This document shows, piece by piece, positions 4,231 through 5,255 of a stretch of 5,255 nucleotides of DNA (within the stretch, counting starts at the first letter, position 1; the number at the start of each line of letters is the position of its first letter). The stretch lies in the NCBI GenBank assembly GCA_030037875.1, contig JASHPV010000074.1:1-5255 (forward strand). The letters are read 5' to 3'. The position numbers were made by a program, and so were the translations under genes. Source of the DNA: Thermoplasmata archaeon. Lineage in GTDB: Archaea; Thermoplasmatota; Thermoplasmata; Lutacidiplasmatales; UBA184. Under the pieces are notes generated by a model. That model did not search any database and was not told the origin of the DNA. It saw only the letters and a list, made by a program, of their open reading frames with translations.

Positions 4231-5255
4231 ATGAATAGGCCACGGACTCTTCGTCGCGCGGCCGTGGCCTCGCTGGTCTCCAGCGTTGTCCTGTTGGCCG
4301 TGATCCTGCCGGTCGTCGCCCCCCTGGCCCGAGCCGCCCAAGAAGGCCAGGAACTCGGCCTACCCCACGTCTCGACGGCCCCGGCGCTCCCTTCGCACGT
4401 GAACGTGACGATCAACACCTCCGACGTGCCGGCCTTCGTGCCCAACGCGATCCATGCCACCTCTGGACAGAACCTGACGATCACCCTTCACAACAACGGG
4501 ACGTACAACCACACGTTCACGCTCTCGTCGAGCGGATCCGAAAGGTTCCCGCAGAACTGGTCCCCGACGCAGCTCTCGGCGTACTTCTCCACGCACCCTC
4601 CTCTCCTGAACGTCACCATGCCGGCGGGTTCAACCACCGCCGTGAACCTCTCCGTGAACGCTTCGATGGCCGGCGGGCATTTCGAGTTCGTGTCCCTGAT
4701 CCCTTACCAATTCCAGGCCGGTTTGTACGGCTTCCTCAACGTGACGTCGCCGGTGAGCTACCAGTTGACGTTCTACGTGAACGCGAGCAACAGCCTCGTG
4801 TTCATCTCGGACGAACTGGACGCCTCGACGGTCTCGACCTTCCCGTTCGGGGTCACGGTCTTCTTCGGAAATCTGGGCTCCCTGAGCCACACCTTCACCC
4901 TGTCGCCGCTCCCGAACTACAACCTGAGCTCCGGGAACTTCACGACATTCTTCACCCAGCACCCGCCGTTGGTGAACATCCCGGTACCGGCCTCGACCGG
5001 GACGTACAACAGCGGCTCGTTCGTGATCTCCGCTCCGGGCTACTACGAGTACATTTGCACGATACCGGGACACTTTGATGCCGGCATGTTCGGCTTTCTG
5101 TACGCGGGAGTCCCGGAACCGGCCCCGGTAGTGCCCGTGGTGGTGAGCAGCGCGATCGTGCAGTCCGAGATCCTCATCGGCGGGGGCTCCCTCCTCGGGA
5201 TCGGCGTCGTCCTCGCCGTGGCCGCTTCCATCACGGGTCGGGTCCCGCCCTCGAA
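4231..5255 (+). CDS. Secreted, membrane-anchored tandem cupredoxin (plastocyanin/sulfocyanin-like), 3' truncated
   Basis: The frame stays open for 341 residues to the right edge. An N-terminal signal peptide (RPRTLRR, then a hydrophobic core, likely cut near ARAA, 33-36) exports the protein. Two homologous beta-rich domains follow, about residues 56-175 and 176-293, sharing NHTFTLS / SHTFTLS, THPPLLN / QHPPLVN and a matching C-terminal loop. Domain 2 has a complete type 1 copper set: His220, Cys276, His281 and Met286 in CTIPGHFDAGM. Domain 1 keeps His94 but has Ser155, Gln160 and Leu165 at the other positions, so it should not hold type 1 copper. Residues 314-334 form a C-terminal membrane anchor. 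Thirteen N-X-S/T sequons, mostly in domain 1, suggest archaeal surface glycosylation. A likely role is electron transfer at the outer face of the membrane. ATG 4231 is chosen because the signal peptide begins there; an in-frame GTG at 4147, overlapping the previous stop, is less likely. Confidence 0.85.
   Translation, partial: MNRPRTLRRAAVASLVSSVVLLAVILPVVAPLARAAQEGQELGLPHVSTAPALPSHVNVTINTSDVPAFVPNAIHATSGQNLTITLHNNGTYNHTFTLSSSGSERFPQNWSPTQLSAYFSTHPPLLNVTMPAGSTTAVNLSVNASMAGGHFEFVSLIPYQFQAGLYGFLNVTSPVSYQLTFYVNASNSLVFISDELDASTVSTFPFGVTVFFGNLGSLSHTFTLSPLPNYNLSSGNFTTFFTQHPPLVNIPVPASTGTYNSGSFVISAPGYYEYICTIPGHFDAGMFGFLYAGVPEPAPVVPVVVSSAIVQSEILIGGGSLLGIGVVLAVAASITGRVPPS

Noticed and set aside
4161..5234. 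Several - strand frames opposite the cupredoxin
   Set aside because: They overlap an uninterrupted + strand frame with a signal peptide, copper ligands and a membrane anchor, and have no recognisable content themselves.
1..5255. tRNA, rRNA, CRISPR array, insertion sequence or attachment site
   Set aside because: I looked for cloverleaf-like segments, regularly spaced direct repeats, transposase motifs and terminal inverted repeats by eye and saw none; almost all of the window is explained by coding sequence.

Overview
The window is a very GC-rich stretch with all genes on the + strand and no RNA genes, insertion sequences or CRISPR arrays that I can see. It looks like chromosome of an uncultured archaeon. 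The reasons are an XPD-type helicase end, start regions mostly without Shine-Dalgarno sequences, weak TATA-like elements at leaderless distances, a CBS plus ParB/Srx fusion of a type I associate with archaea, and a secreted, C-terminally anchored cupredoxin crowded with N-glycosylation sequons. Thermoplasmata-like lineages are my best guess, but this is inference: no rRNA or other strong phylogenetic marker is present.

Layout. (1) Positions 3-764 hold the C-terminal part of an XPD/DinG-type superfamily 2 helicase, cut by the left edge. (2) Positions 793-3211 hold a tight three-gene cluster with two ATGA stop/start overlaps: a GHMP sugar kinase of the D-glycero-D-manno-heptose-7-phosphate kinase (HddA) type, a SIS-domain isomerase of the phosphoheptose isomerase (GmhA) type, and a protein with two CBS domains fused to a ParB/sulfiredoxin-fold domain. 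(3) Positions about 3288-4150 hold an integral membrane protein of about six helices, with no usable start codon at its evident ribosome binding site. (4) Positions 4231-5255 hold a secreted protein with two tandem cupredoxin domains, running off the right edge without a stop.

How they may work together. The isomerase and kinase are consecutive steps from sedoheptulose 7-phosphate to a heptose bisphosphate, on the way to a nucleotide-activated heptose for surface glycans. The phosphatase and nucleotidyltransferase of that route are not in the window. The CBS-ParB/Srx protein is translationally coupled to them and may be a nucleotide-sensing regulator or an unrecognised small-molecule kinase. 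The membrane protein and cupredoxin look like a separate envelope or electron-transfer pair. Only the second cupredoxin domain keeps a full type 1 copper ligand set. The first is a recognisable copy with three of four ligands replaced.

The points most worth a second look are the half-dead tandem cupredoxin, the CBS-ParB/Srx fusion inside a sugar operon, and the apparently lost start codon of the membrane protein.
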